64,000 nt of DNA from the NCBI RefSeq assembly GCF_020103695.1, contig NZ_JAHXBF010000008.1, forward strand, positions 186,001 to 250,000, in the 5' to 3' direction. Position 1 is the stretch's first letter; the number at the start of each line of letters is the position of its first letter. Made by a program: the position numbers and the translations under genes. Shown in pieces: positions 1-8,618 of the stretch. The notes under the pieces are model-generated. The model ran no database searches and had not been told where the DNA came from. It was given only the letters and a program-made list of their open reading frames with translations. This stretch comes from Hyalangium versicolor. GTDB lineage: Bacteria; Myxococcota; Myxococcia; Myxococcales; Myxococcaceae.

Positions 1-234
1 GGACGTACGCACCAGATCCGCGTCCAGCTCTCCGAGGCGGGCTACCCCGTCCTCGGTGATGCCATCTATGGCCCCGCGGAGACACGCGCACACGCGGCTG
101 CGAGAGAACTGGGACGCCAGGCCCTGCACGCGCTGCGGCTCGCCCTGCCACGTCCCGCCTCGGGAGAACTCATCCAGGTGGAAGCCCCCCTGCCCGAGGA
201 CTTTCAGCGGGCCCTGGCGCTGCTGCGCGCCTGA
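1..234 (+). CDS. RluA-family pseudouridine synthase, C-terminal fragment
   Basis: The frame is open from the first base and stops with TGA at 232-234, so only the last 77 residues are present and the start lies left of the window. The fragment opens with GRTHQIRVQL followed by GYPVLGDAIYG. This is the conserved C-terminal block of RluA-type synthases, which isomerise uridine to pseudouridine in rRNA or tRNA. The catalytic Asp block is upstream and not visible, so the target RNA cannot be named. The remaining tail is ordinary for the family. Confidence 0.85.
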   Translation, partial: GRTHQIRVQLSEAGYPVLGDAIYGPAETRAHAAARELGRQALHALRLALPRPASGELIQVEAPLPEDFQRALALLRA

Positions 235-294
235 CCCCTGTCGGGCGAGACCACTGCCAACTGGTATGCTGGTCGTACCAGCTCAGGAACTACA

Positions 295-996
295 TTGCCG
301 CCCATGAATGTCGAGCATGTCTCGCCGCCGGGCCCTCGCTGGCTCTACCTCCACGGCTTCGCCTCGGGCCCCGAGTCCGCCAAGGGTGTGGCGCTCTCGG
401 CGCACTACGCCCGGTACGGCATCCCCCTGGAGCGGCTGAACCTGCGCCAGCCCTCGCTGGAGCACCTGCGCCTGAGCGCGATGATGCGCACGGTTCGTGA
501 AGCCATCGGCGGAGAGCGGGATCGGGCCATCCTCTTTGGCTCGAGCCTGGGAGGGCTGACGGCGTGCCGGGTGGCGGAGGAGGACGCGCGGGTGTGTGCG
601 CTGGTGCTCTTGGCTCCGGCACTTCGGGCCATGGAGCAATTGAGGCGCCGCGCGGGCGAGGCTGGCATGCGCCGCTGGGAGCAGACGGGCTGGATGGAGA
701 CACAGGACTACGCCGAGAAGCGGATGGTCCGGGTGGACTTCGGCTTCGTCCCGGATCTGAAGGCCATCGACGCACGGTCCGGCGGGTGGCCCGATGTCCG
801 GGTTCCCACGCTCATTCTCCACGGGCGTCAGGATGACACGGTCGACATCCACGCCTCTCGGCAGTGGGCGCGAGGCAAGCGGCACGTGCGGCTCGTGGAA
901 GTGGATGACGGCCACGAGCTGGTGGCCTCGCTCGGGCGCATCACCGCCGAGGCCGACGACTTCCTGCGGCCCTTTCTGGCTCCCGTGGGAGCCTGA
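295..996 (+). CDS. Alpha/beta-hydrolase family protein
   Basis: A 233-residue cytoplasmic serine hydrolase without a signal peptide. The oxyanion region is YLHGFASGPES near residues 18-28 and the nucleophile elbow is GSSLGG near residue 83. The acid is in LHGRQDD and the His in DDGHEL close to the C-terminus, which completes a Ser-Asp-His triad. The size and the opening motif resemble small YqiA/dienelactone-hydrolase-like esterases, and the substrate is unknown. The TTG at 295 has AGGA six bases upstream. The first ATG at 304 has no such site, so I prefer the TTG, but either is possible. It stands alone, 60 bp after the pseudouridine synthase. Confidence 0.8.
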   Translation: MPPMNVEHVSPPGPRWLYLHGFASGPESAKGVALSAHYARYGIPLERLNLRQPSLEHLRLSAMMRTVREAIGGERDRAILFGSSLGGLTACRVAEEDARVCALVLLAPALRAMEQLRRRAGEAGMRRWEQTGWMETQDYAEKRMVRVDFGFVPDLKAIDARSGGWPDVRVPTLILHGRQDDTVDIHASRQWARGKRHVRLVEVDDGHELVASLGRITAEADDFLRPFLAPVGA

Positions 997-1011
997 GCGC
1001 CGCGGCGGGGA

Positions 1012-1314
1012 CTACAGCTTGGGGGAGAGCGGGTCGACCTCGGCCAGCAGCTTGGTCATCCGCGCCTCGTCGATGCGGGACACGATGCGCTGCTGCTCGT
1101 GCACGTCGCGCACCGTCTTGGCCAGGCTGAAGGTGGAGCCCACGGTGAAGAGCATCCCCATGCCCAGGAAAGACTTCATCCAGCCATCCACCGGGAGGAA
1201 CCAGACCCCCATGGCCGTCACGCCCACGGCGAGGATCCAGGAGACCCAGGTCTGGACGACCCAGGCGTTGCTGTGGGCGGGCTGGATGGCTTGGGTATTG
1301 GGGGCGCGGCTCAT
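1012..1314 (-). CDS. YiaA/YiaB-like two-helix inner-membrane protein
   Basis: A 100-residue protein with two hydrophobic segments near residues 18-38 (around VQTWVSWILAVGV) and 42-62 (around SFLGMGMLFTVGS), followed by a charged cytoplasmic tail containing VRDVHEQQRIVSRIDEA. This layout is typical of YiaA/YiaB-domain proteins, which have no firm function. The ATG at 1314 is preceded by GGAGGA with a five-base spacer, which fixes the start. It ends 15 bp from the convergent hydrolase gene and is divergent from the LysR gene across 102 bp. Confidence 0.75.
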   Translation of the reverse strand: MSRAPNTQAIQPAHSNAWVVQTWVSWILAVGVTAMGVWFLPVDGWMKSFLGMGMLFTVGSTFSLAKTVRDVHEQQRIVSRIDEARMTKLLAEVDPLSPKL

Positions 1315-1416
1315 GGGATTCCTCCGGGGTTCGGTTGCGTTGACGGGAAGAAGAGTGCCCCTTTTCTTCGCCAACTGCATGGAACTAATCCATGGCCATT
1401 CGATAACGTGGGGTGA

Positions 1417-2295
1417 ATGATTCAGCTCCAGCGGCTCGAAGGCTTCTACTGGGTGGCGAAGTGCGAGGGCTATGCACGCGCCGCCCGTTCGTTTCCGTAC
1501 CCCATCACCCAGCCCGGCGTGCACCAGCAGGTGAAGCGGCTGGAGACCGAGATGGGCGTGCGGCTCTTCGAGCGGGTGGGGAAGGACCGCGTCGTCCTCA
1601 CGTCCGAGGGCCGCGCGCTCTACTCCTACGTCGCGCCCTTCCTGGAGGGACTGCCCGTCGTGGAGCGCTCGCTGCGCTCGGGCGAGGTGGGTGGGCGCTT
1701 GCGCATCCATGCCTCGGGCCATGTGCTCCGCTACCTGCTGCCCCCGTGGCTGCGGCGGTTGCACAGCCAGCGGCTCGATATCGAGGTGGAGCTCTTCGAG
1801 GCCAAGGTCCCCGCGGTGGAGCTCGTGCGCTCGGGAGATGCGGACCTGCTGGTGGACCACCTGTCCGAACTCCCCAGGGATCTCGAGACACGCAAGGTGG
1901 GCAGCACGCGCCCCTTCCTCGTGTTCCCCTCCAACCACGCGCTCGCCCGGAAGGGCCCGGTGGATCCCCGGCAACTCGGGGATGAGCCCTTCATCGCCTA
2001 CAGCGCGGACCTCCAGCTGCGGGAGCTCCAGCTCACGGCGCTCGCGCAGCATGGCGTGAGGCCACGGCGGCTCCATGCGGCGGACTCCTCGGAGACGATC
2101 CTCGGCTTCGTCGCCGCCGGGTTGGGCTACTCGCTGCTGGCCTCGCTGTTACCGAAGGGGCCTCGGGTGCCGGGAGTCATCGCGCAGCCGCTCACCCAGT
2201 CGGTCCGCGAGTTCCCCATCTACGCGGCCTGGCGCAAGAGCGCGCATGCCGACCCATTGCTCGGGGTGCTGCTCTCGCTGGCTCCCCAACCTTGA
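1417..2295 (+). CDS. LysR-family transcriptional regulator
   Basis: A 292-residue DNA-binding regulator. The winged helix-turn-helix lies at residues 1-60 (GFYWVAKCEGYARAAR, then QPGVHQQVKRLETEMG and LFERVGKDRVVLT). The periplasmic-binding-protein-like effector domain lies from about residue 90 onward, with the GDADLLV segment usual for the family. The ligand is unknown. It is divergent from the small YiaA-like protein, so the 102 bp between them may hold its operator, but I see no convincing T-N11-A palindrome. The second residue block is unusual for LysR because the SFPYPITQPG segment contains two prolines in the recognition region. Confidence 0.85.
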   Translation: MIQLQRLEGFYWVAKCEGYARAARSFPYPITQPGVHQQVKRLETEMGVRLFERVGKDRVVLTSEGRALYSYVAPFLEGLPVVERSLRSGEVGGRLRIHASGHVLRYLLPPWLRRLHSQRLDIEVELFEAKVPAVELVRSGDADLLVDHLSELPRDLETRKVGSTRPFLVFPSNHALARKGPVDPRQLGDEPFIAYSADLQLRELQLTALAQHGVRPRRLHAADSSETILGFVAAGLGYSLLASLLPKGPRVPGVIAQPLTQSVREFPIYAAWRKSAHADPLLGVLLSLAPQP

Positions 2296-2317
2296 GGGAG
2301 CCAGGAGGTTGCCGGGG

Positions 2318-2608
2318 CTAGATGCGCTCCCGGTCCTTCGTCACGATGGGGAGGTGCTCCGGCGCGAGCTGCTGCAGGGAGGTGGAGGGCGCGCGGTCCA
2401 TCAGCCCCCGCAGCTCCAACTGCCGCTCGAGGTAGTCCACCCGGGCCTGGAGCTGCTGCACCTGGGAAGCGCCGAGCTGCGCCTCTCGGAGGCGGATGAA
2501 GGCCTCCACCAGCGGTTTGAGCGAGAAGCGGAGGGTCAGTCCCAGCAGGGGGATACCGCAAGTCATTCCCACGATGAGCACCACCGTGATCGCTTCGGTC
2601 GGTTCCAT
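2318..2608 (-). CDS. Small membrane-anchored coiled-coil protein, PspB-like layout
   Basis: A 96-residue protein. A single N-terminal transmembrane helix (residues 6-28, around VVLIVGMTCGIPLLG) is followed by a predicted coiled coil (LGASQVQQLQARVDYLERQLE) and a short charged tail. The architecture recalls phage-shock protein B, but I do not see a specific signature, so the assignment is by layout only. The ATG at 2608 follows GAGGAAC at suitable distance. It is convergent with the LysR gene, with 22 bp between them. The 250 bp to its right, before the kinase gene, shows no credible gene. Confidence 0.6.
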   Translation of the reverse strand: MEPTEAITVVLIVGMTCGIPLLGLTLRFSLKPLVEAFIRLREAQLGASQVQQLQARVDYLERQLELRGLMDRAPSTSLQQLAPEHLPIVTKDRERI

Positions 2609-2858
2609 TGCGTTGTTCCTCGTGCGCTGGGCGTCAGGGCTCCAGGCTCTGGAGCTACGCGGGAGCGCGCGAACGATTTCATCACAAGTGAGGCGCGATC
2701 CCTCATCGTGGATGTGCGCTGTGGTGTCTTGCAACGCCCTCCCGTGAAGGAAAGTTGAGTCCTTTCCAGTGTTTCCACCTGAGCACAGGCCTTGCACCGC
2801 CGTTCCTTGCGCTCCGTGAGGCGATCACGGACGAAGGCCCCTCAGTGGAGGTTCTCCG

Positions 2859-4862
2859 ATGATTCCAGATGACGCGAAGAGCCCTGCCTCGACGGAGCGG
2901 GAGGCGCTGTGCCCCACGCGGGTGCGCCCCGAGGGATGGGAGCCGACTTCGGAGCAGTGGTGGGCATCTCCCCAGGCTTCGAGTGGAACCCTGCCCAAGA
3001 CGCTGGTTCCGATGGCCAGCTCGGACGATCCGCTCGTGGGACTGGAGCTCGGCAGCTTCCGGATCGTGCGCAAGCTGGGTGGCGGCGGCATGGGGACGGT
3101 CTACCTGGCCGAGCACACCCTCATCGGCAGCAAGGTGGCGGTGAAGTTCCTCCATGAGCACTTCGCCTCCAACGAGACGCTGATCCAGCGCTGCATGGCC
3201 GAGGCGCGCATCGTCAACCTCATCGGCCACGAGAACATCATCAACATCTTCGACACGAACGTGCTGCCGCCCCGGCGGCACTACCTGGTCATGGAGTACC
3301 TGGAGGGCAGTCCGCTCACGGTGTTGACGGGCGCGCCGGTGGAGCCCTCGGTGGCCGTGCCCATCCTTACCCAGGTCTGCGATGCGCTCCAGGCAGCGCA
3401 CTTCTGCGGCGTGGTCCACCGCGATCTCAAGCCGGAGAATATCTTCCTGGTGCGGCGCGATCGCATGCAGCACTTCGTCAAGGTGCTGGACTTCGGCATC
3501 GCCAAGCTCACGGACAATGTGCCGCAGGAGCAGACCTCGGCGGGGACGCTGCTCGGCACTCCCGAGTACATGGCTCCCGAGCAGTGGTACGGCCATGCCG
3601 TGGATGGGCGGACGGATCTGTACGCGCTGGGGCTCATCGCCTACGAATTGCTCGTCGGCAGAGCAGCCTTCTCCAAGGGCGGGCTGGGGAGCCTGCTGCA
3701 CGCCCACCTCATGGAGAGCCCGCCGGCGCCCCATGAAGTGAGGCCCGAGGTGCCGGTGGCGCTGTCGGACGTCATCATGCGTGCCATGGCCAAGCGCCCG
3801 GAGGATCGCTACAGCACCGCGGCCGAGATGCGGGAGGCCTTGGAGCAGGCGTTTCAGAGCATCGCCCCGCCCTCCACGGGCATCTCGGAGGAGGTTCCGA
3901 TCGCGCCGGTTTCCTCTCCGGCTCCCGTGCCCGGAGGGTTGTCCGCGCGCGTCAACCTCCAGCCGGGGAGTCCCCCCGTCAGTCTGGCCTGCGTGGACGT
4001 GGCCCACGGCGGCGCCTTTCTGTGCACCGAGCAGACGCCGCCGCCGCTGCGCTCCCGGTTGTCGCTCGTCCTGGAGATGCAGGGACAGGAGCTACCCTGC
4101 GTGGCCGAGGTCGTCCACCACGTCAGCCCGGCTCAGGCCCTCGGTTGGAAGCGGAGCCCCGGCTTCGCCGTCCAATTCCAGGAGTTGTCCGAGGAGGCTC
4201 GCGAGCAGCTGGCGGGCATGGCGAAAGGCAAGGCCCCGAGGCTCGATGCTCCCAAGGAGACACCGAACGACTCCCAGGCGGAGTTGACGCTGGACCTGAT
4301 GTTCCGGCGCGTGCGGACCGATCCCTATGCGCTGCTCTGTGTGCCGCTGGATGCCTCCTTCGAGGACGTCCGCAAGCATGCGCGCTCCACGTTCCGTTCC
4401 CTGGAGGACCTCGCCCACCGGCCTTTGTCGGCCCGGCAGCAGAGGGATGTCGAAGAGATGCGCTCGCGGGTGGAGAAGGCCGCGGACGTGCTCGGCCATG
4501 CGCGCCAGCGCATCGAGCACGACGCGTGGCGGAGCAACTTCATGGGGGTGGCCCGCTGCATCTCGAGCGGTATCTCCGTGAGCGAGATCGAAGCGTTGCA
4601 GGCCCGCTTCCTCGAGGAGCACCCAGGCGCGGCGGCCGCCGAGCAGATCCACGCCCATACCGCCACCGCTTGGGCCTCCCAGGGCCGGACCGACCTGGCG
4701 TTGCTGGAGTACGAGCGGGCGCTGCGGGCCAACCCGCTCCGGGTCTCCCTGCAGCAGCACTACTGGACGCTCAAACAGCGGAGGACGGGCTCCTCGCAGT
4801 CGCTGGGAGCCGTGCCGGAGAGAGATGTCTCGGCGCGCTGGCTGCGCTCGGAGCATCCCTAG
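2859..4862 (+). CDS. Ser/Thr protein kinase with PilZ-like, J-like and TPR-like C-terminal domains
   Basis: 667 residues. The Hanks-type kinase spans about 65-335, with glycine loop LGGGGMGTVYLA, VAVKFL lysine, HRDLKPEN with catalytic Asp189, DFG in LDFGIAKL, and GTPEYMAPEQ, so the kinase should be active. No transmembrane helix is seen, which indicates a cytosolic enzyme. About 355-450 is a PilZ-type domain of the kind paralogous in Myxococcus (TIGR02266-like), with DVAHGGAFL. About 490-560 reads like a degenerate J-domain without HPD (YALLCVPLDASFEDVRKHAR), and 600-640 is TPR-like (ASQGRTDLALLEYERAL). GGAGG seven bases before ATG 2859 fixes the start. The substrate is unknown. The PilZ part suggests, but does not prove, cyclic-di-GMP input. 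Confidence 0.9.
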   Translation: MIPDDAKSPASTEREALCPTRVRPEGWEPTSEQWWASPQASSGTLPKTLVPMASSDDPLVGLELGSFRIVRKLGGGGMGTVYLAEHTLIGSKVAVKFLHEHFASNETLIQRCMAEARIVNLIGHENIINIFDTNVLPPRRHYLVMEYLEGSPLTVLTGAPVEPSVAVPILTQVCDALQAAHFCGVVHRDLKPENIFLVRRDRMQHFVKVLDFGIAKLTDNVPQEQTSAGTLLGTPEYMAPEQWYGHAVDGRTDLYALGLIAYELLVGRAAFSKGGLGSLLHAHLMESPPAPHEVRPEVPVALSDVIMRAMAKRPEDRYSTAAEMREALEQAFQSIAPPSTGISEEVPIAPVSSPAPVPGGLSARVNLQPGSPPVSLACVDVAHGGAFLCTEQTPPPLRSRLSLVLEMQGQELPCVAEVVHHVSPAQALGWKRSPGFAVQFQELSEEAREQLAGMAKGKAPRLDAPKETPNDSQAELTLDLMFRRVRTDPYALLCVPLDASFEDVRKHARSTFRSLEDLAHRPLSARQQRDVEEMRSRVEKAADVLGHARQRIEHDAWRSNFMGVARCISSGISVSEIEALQARFLEEHPGAAAAEQIHAHTATAWASQGRTDLALLEYERALRANPLRVSLQQHYWTLKQRRTGSSQSLGAVPERDVSARWLRSEHP

Positions 4863-4990
4863 CGGGCGGCCAGAGAGACCGTGGACACTTCCTCTGTCCG
4901 GGAGGGCACTCCCCAGCCTGTTCCGTTGCCGGGCGGGCACTGAAGCGCGACTTCCCCGCCCGAGCGCCAAAGCTTTGGTAGCGTAAGCCC

Positions 4991-6007
4991 ATGAAGAAGC
5001 TTTTCATCGTGGTGCTTGCATTGGCCGTCCTGGGTGGCGGTGCCGCCGCAGGGGCGTTCCTGTGGGCGGAGAAAGGTGCGTCGACCCCCAAGGTCTCGGG
5101 GGAGGCCCCCGAGGTTGTCTTCGTCGTGAAGAAGGGGACGTCCGCGCGTGCACTGGGCCCGGAGCTCGTGTCGCAGGGGCTCATCGAGGATGCGCGGTTC
5201 TGGCGCTATCACCTCTGGCGGCGAGGCGGGCTGTCGGCGAAGGCCGGCCGCTTCAAGCTGCGCGCCTCCATGTCCATCGCTCAGATCGCCACGACGCTCG
5301 AGGGCCCGCCGCTGCCCGAGGATGTCCCCTTCGCCATGATCGAAGGGTGGCGCCTGCGGGACACCGATGCGGCGCTCGCCGCCAAGGGGCTCATCAAGCC
5401 GGGCGAGTACATTGCCGCGGCCAGCCGCCCCGATCGCTTCAAGGCCGCCTTCCCGCTCCCCACGCGCACGCTGGAGGGCTACCTCTATCCGGAGACCTAC
5501 GCCGTCGTCCCTGATGGGTTCGACGTGGAGGCCTTCATCCAGCGGCAGCTCGACACGTTCGCCCTGCGCTTCTACGAGGCCCACAAGGACGAGATCGGGA
5601 AGGGCGGCCGGAGCTTGCATGACATCGTCGTGATGGCCTCCATGCTGGAGCGTGAAGAGCCCGAGCCTTCGCAGCGGCCGCTCGTCGCGGGCATCCTCTG
5701 GAAGCGCATCGACAAGGGCTTCCCGCTGGGCGTCGACGCCACCAGCCGCTACGAGCTGGCGGACTGGAACGAGCGCAAGGAGTTCCTCAAGCGGCTGCGC
5801 GACAGCACGGATCCGTACAACACCCGCACGCGTCCGGGGCTGCCTCCGGGGCCCATTGGTGCTCCGACGGTGGACTCGCTGCTCGCCGCGCTCCACCCCA
5901 AGGCGAGCGACTACTGGTACTACCTGCACGACTCCGAGAAGAAGCTCCACCCGTCGCGCAACGCCGAGGAGCACGAGGCCCTGCGCGTCAAATACAACGT
6001 GTACTGA
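4991..6007 (+). CDS. mltG: Endolytic murein transglycosylase MltG (YceG)
   Basis: A 338-residue inner-membrane-anchored lytic transglycosylase that cuts nascent glycan strands in the periplasm and ends their polymerisation. An N-terminal transmembrane anchor (KLFIVVLALAVLGGGAAAG) precedes a LysM-like region with VFVVKKGTSARALGPEL. The catalytic region contains MASMLEREEP with the conserved Glu, then PLGVDATSRYEL and the family block DPYNTRTRPGLPPGPIGAP. The length matches the family (about 330-350). It follows the kinase gene by 128 bp on the same strand and nearly abuts the convergent FAD oxidoreductase. Confidence 0.93.
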   Translation: MKKLFIVVLALAVLGGGAAAGAFLWAEKGASTPKVSGEAPEVVFVVKKGTSARALGPELVSQGLIEDARFWRYHLWRRGGLSAKAGRFKLRASMSIAQIATTLEGPPLPEDVPFAMIEGWRLRDTDAALAAKGLIKPGEYIAAASRPDRFKAAFPLPTRTLEGYLYPETYAVVPDGFDVEAFIQRQLDTFALRFYEAHKDEIGKGGRSLHDIVVMASMLEREEPEPSQRPLVAGILWKRIDKGFPLGVDATSRYELADWNERKEFLKRLRDSTDPYNTRTRPGLPPGPIGAPTVDSLLAALHPKASDYWYYLHDSEKKLHPSRNAEEHEALRVKYNVY

Positions 6008-6010
6008 GCC

Positions 6011-7435
6011 TCACTTCAGCTCGTTGCGCAGCGCGATGCGCGCCGCGTTGTGGCCGCACATGCCGTGGACACCTCCACCCGGCGGGGTGGAGGACGAGCA
6101 CAGGTAGAGCCCCTTCAGGGGCGTCTTGTAGGGGTTCAGCCCCAGCACTGGCCGGGCGAGGATCTGCGAGAACATGTTCGCCCCGCCGGTGATGTCTCCG
6201 CCGATGAGGTTCGCGTTGTGGCGCTCCATCTCGGACGGCGTCATCACGCTGCGCGCGATGATGGTGTCCTTGAAGCCGGGAGCGAAGCGCTCCACCTGGC
6301 GCTCGATGCGGTCGGTGACGTCCAGGTCTCCTCCGTGGGGGACGTGGCAGTAGGCCCACGCGGTGTGCTTGCCAGCCGGTGCGCGGCTCGGCTCGAACGG
6401 GTACTGCACCAGCAGCACGTAGGGCTTCTCGGCGAAGCGGCCCTCCCAGGGATCCCGCTCGGCGCTGGAGAGCTCGTCGAAGGTGCCTCCCAGGTGGATC
6501 GTCCCGGCATCCCGGCATCCCGCCGCCTTCCACGGGATCGGCTCCGAGAGCGCCCAGTCCACCTTGTGCACGCCGGGGCCGTAGCGGAACGACTGCAGGC
6601 GCTTCGTGTAACGCGCGGGCAGCTTGTGGCCGGCGAGCTTCGCCAACTGCCGGGCGGTGACGTCGCAGAGGATGACCTTCGAGGGGGGCAGCTCGTCGAT
6701 GTTGTCCACGCGCGCCTGGGTTTCGATCCGGCCCCCGAGCGAGCGCAGGATCGACACCAGCGCGTCCGCCAGCTTCTGTGAGCCTCCTCGGGCCACGGGC
6801 CAGCCTCCTGCATGGGCGCTGGTGCCGAGCACCAGCCCGAAGGCGCTGGTCCCCGTCCACTCGAGCGGCGCGATCGAATGTGCCGCCACACCCGCGAACA
6901 GGCCCTTGGCATGTTCTCCCTCGAACCACCCCTCCGCGAGGCTCCGGGCGGACCGGAGGGCCTTCAGCCCGAAGTTCGCCAGTGCGAAGGGATGTTTGGG
7001 CGCGGGAGGCAGCGGTCCCAGCAGGGCAGGGGCCAGCTTCTCCCAGTCCCGCACGAGCGGGCCGAACAGCTTCTTCCAGGCCACGCCGTCGCGCCCCAGC
7101 GTCTCTGCTGTCTGGTCCACCGAGCGATAGGCGACGCCCGCGTGTCCGTCATCCTGCGGATGGGCGAAGGAGGCCTGGGGATGGACGAGCTCCAGCCCAT
7201 GTTCGGCCAGCGGCTGGCCGCGCAGGAACGGAGAGGCGAGCGCCAGCGCCTGCACGGTGGAGCAGATGTCGTGGATGAACCCCGGCAGCGTCAGCTCCGC
7301 CGAACGGCACGAGCCGCCCACGGTGGCATTGGCCTCGCGCACCAGCACCGAGCGCCCCGCCTGGGCCAGGGTGATGGCCGCCGCCAGGCCGTTGGGGCCT
7401 GCTCCAATCACGACTGCGTCATAGGACTCGCCCAA
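6011..7435 (-). CDS. CrtI-like FAD/NAD(P)-dependent oxidoreductase
   Basis: A 474-residue flavoprotein of the phytoene desaturase/carotene isomerase superfamily. The N-terminal dinucleotide fold is VVIGAGPNGLAAA near residue 8, followed by LVREANATVGG. The family C-terminal FAD block is GGGVHGMCGHNAARIAL. Members desaturate, isomerise or oxidise polyenes and related lipids, and the substrate here is unknown. No other carotenoid gene is nearby, so a carotenoid role is only one option. The frame opens at a TTG (7435) without a clear ribosome site. The glycine motif starts eight residues in, so little can be missing. Confidence 0.85.
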   Translation of the reverse strand: MGESYDAVVIGAGPNGLAAAITLAQAGRSVLVREANATVGGSCRSAELTLPGFIHDICSTVQALALASPFLRGQPLAEHGLELVHPQASFAHPQDDGHAGVAYRSVDQTAETLGRDGVAWKKLFGPLVRDWEKLAPALLGPLPPAPKHPFALANFGLKALRSARSLAEGWFEGEHAKGLFAGVAAHSIAPLEWTGTSAFGLVLGTSAHAGGWPVARGGSQKLADALVSILRSLGGRIETQARVDNIDELPPSKVILCDVTARQLAKLAGHKLPARYTKRLQSFRYGPGVHKVDWALSEPIPWKAAGCRDAGTIHLGGTFDELSSAERDPWEGRFAEKPYVLLVQYPFEPSRAPAGKHTAWAYCHVPHGGDLDVTDRIERQVERFAPGFKDTIIARSVMTPSEMERHNANLIGGDITGGANMFSQILARPVLGLNPYKTPLKGLYLCSSSTPPGGGVHGMCGHNAARIALRNELK

Positions 7436-7682
7436 GGTGGGGGGACTCTATCTCCGAGGCCCTGGCGGAAGAATAGAACTTGGCCTCGACGGGAGAGAGG
7501 GAGCGGGGAGTCTCATCCCACTTTGTAGGTGAGGTGCACAAACTTTCCCTGCGGGGTTGGCCTTCGCTCTCAAACAAGGGCTGAAGATCGCCTTCCAGCA
7601 CGCGCGTTCGTCCGCCCGCCTGCTGGACGGAGCCTCGTCCGCGGCTGTGCCGCGCCGGTGATCGCGATCCTACCTTGAGGGC

Positions 7683-8618
7683 ATGAACGCCGAGGCACTG
7701 GCCATCCTCGATGAAGGCACGAGCGGGGAATGCCATCTGACGATCGGAGACCGGGAGCTGCGGCTGACCCATCTGGAGAAGCCGTTCTGGCCCCAGTTGG
7801 GCATCACCAAGGGAGATCTGCTGCGCTACTACGCCCAGGTGGCGCCGGTGTTGCTGCCCCACCTGAGCGATCGCGCCATGGTGATGAAGCGCTATCCGAA
7901 TGGGGCTTTCGGGCCGTTCTTCTTCATGAAGCGCGCTCCCGAGCCGCGCCCGGCCTGGCTGCGCACGTGCTCCGTGACGCACTCCTCGGGGAACGTCATC
8001 GACTTCCCGGTGGTGGATGACCTGGCGGCACTGCTGTGGACGGTGAACCTGGGCTGCATCGATCTGAATCCCTGGTACGCGCGCTGCGATGACGTGCAGC
8101 GGCCCGACTACCTGCACTTCGATCTGGACCCCTTTCAGGCCACCTGGGAGCAGGTGGTGGAGACGGGGCTGGTCCTGCGGCAGGTGCTCGAGGGCCTGAA
8201 GATGCCGACGCTGGTGAAGACCTCTGGCTCGAAGGGGCTGCACGTCTATGTGCCCATCCGCCGCGGCCCGACGCAGAAGCAGGTATGGACGATCGCCAAG
8301 GCGCTGGCGCAGGAACTGGCCGGTAAGTACCCGGAGCTCATCACCTCCGAGTACCGGATTGCCAGGCGTCCACGGGGACGCGTGCTCGTGGACTACAACC
8401 AGAACGCGTGGGGGCGCACGTTGGCGTCCATCTACTCGGTGCGCCCTACGGCCCATGCCAGCGTGTCCACTCCTGTCACCTGGGAGGAACTGGAGGCTGG
8501 CGCGCGCATTGAGGACTTCACCCTGAAGAACGTGCCCGCGCGCATCGAGCGCCAGGGCGACCTCTGGAAGCCGCTCCTGGCCTCCAAGGGGAGGGTCGAG
8601 CTGGAGAGGTTCCTATGA
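7683..8618 (+). CDS. LigD-type primase/polymerase (NHEJ polymerase domain protein)
   Basis: A 311-residue stand-alone version of the LigD polymerase domain, an archaeo-eukaryotic primase-fold enzyme that fills gaps with preference for ribonucleotides during bacterial non-homologous end joining. Catalytic Asp147 and Asp149 lie in YLHFDLDPF. KTSGSKGLHVYVPI carries the conserved nucleotide-binding His, and VDYNQNAWGRTLASIYS is the usual C-terminal block. ATG 7683 follows TTGAGGG. Its ATGA stop/start overlaps the ligase gene, implying coupled translation. The 247 bp upstream holds no gene. The 3'-phosphoesterase domain of full LigD is absent, and no ku gene lies in the window. Confidence 0.9.
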   Translation: MNAEALAILDEGTSGECHLTIGDRELRLTHLEKPFWPQLGITKGDLLRYYAQVAPVLLPHLSDRAMVMKRYPNGAFGPFFFMKRAPEPRPAWLRTCSVTHSSGNVIDFPVVDDLAALLWTVNLGCIDLNPWYARCDDVQRPDYLHFDLDPFQATWEQVVETGLVLRQVLEGLKMPTLVKTSGSKGLHVYVPIRRGPTQKQVWTIAKALAQELAGKYPELITSEYRIARRPRGRVLVDYNQNAWGRTLASIYSVRPTAHASVSTPVTWEELEAGARIEDFTLKNVPARIERQGDLWKPLLASKGRVELERFL

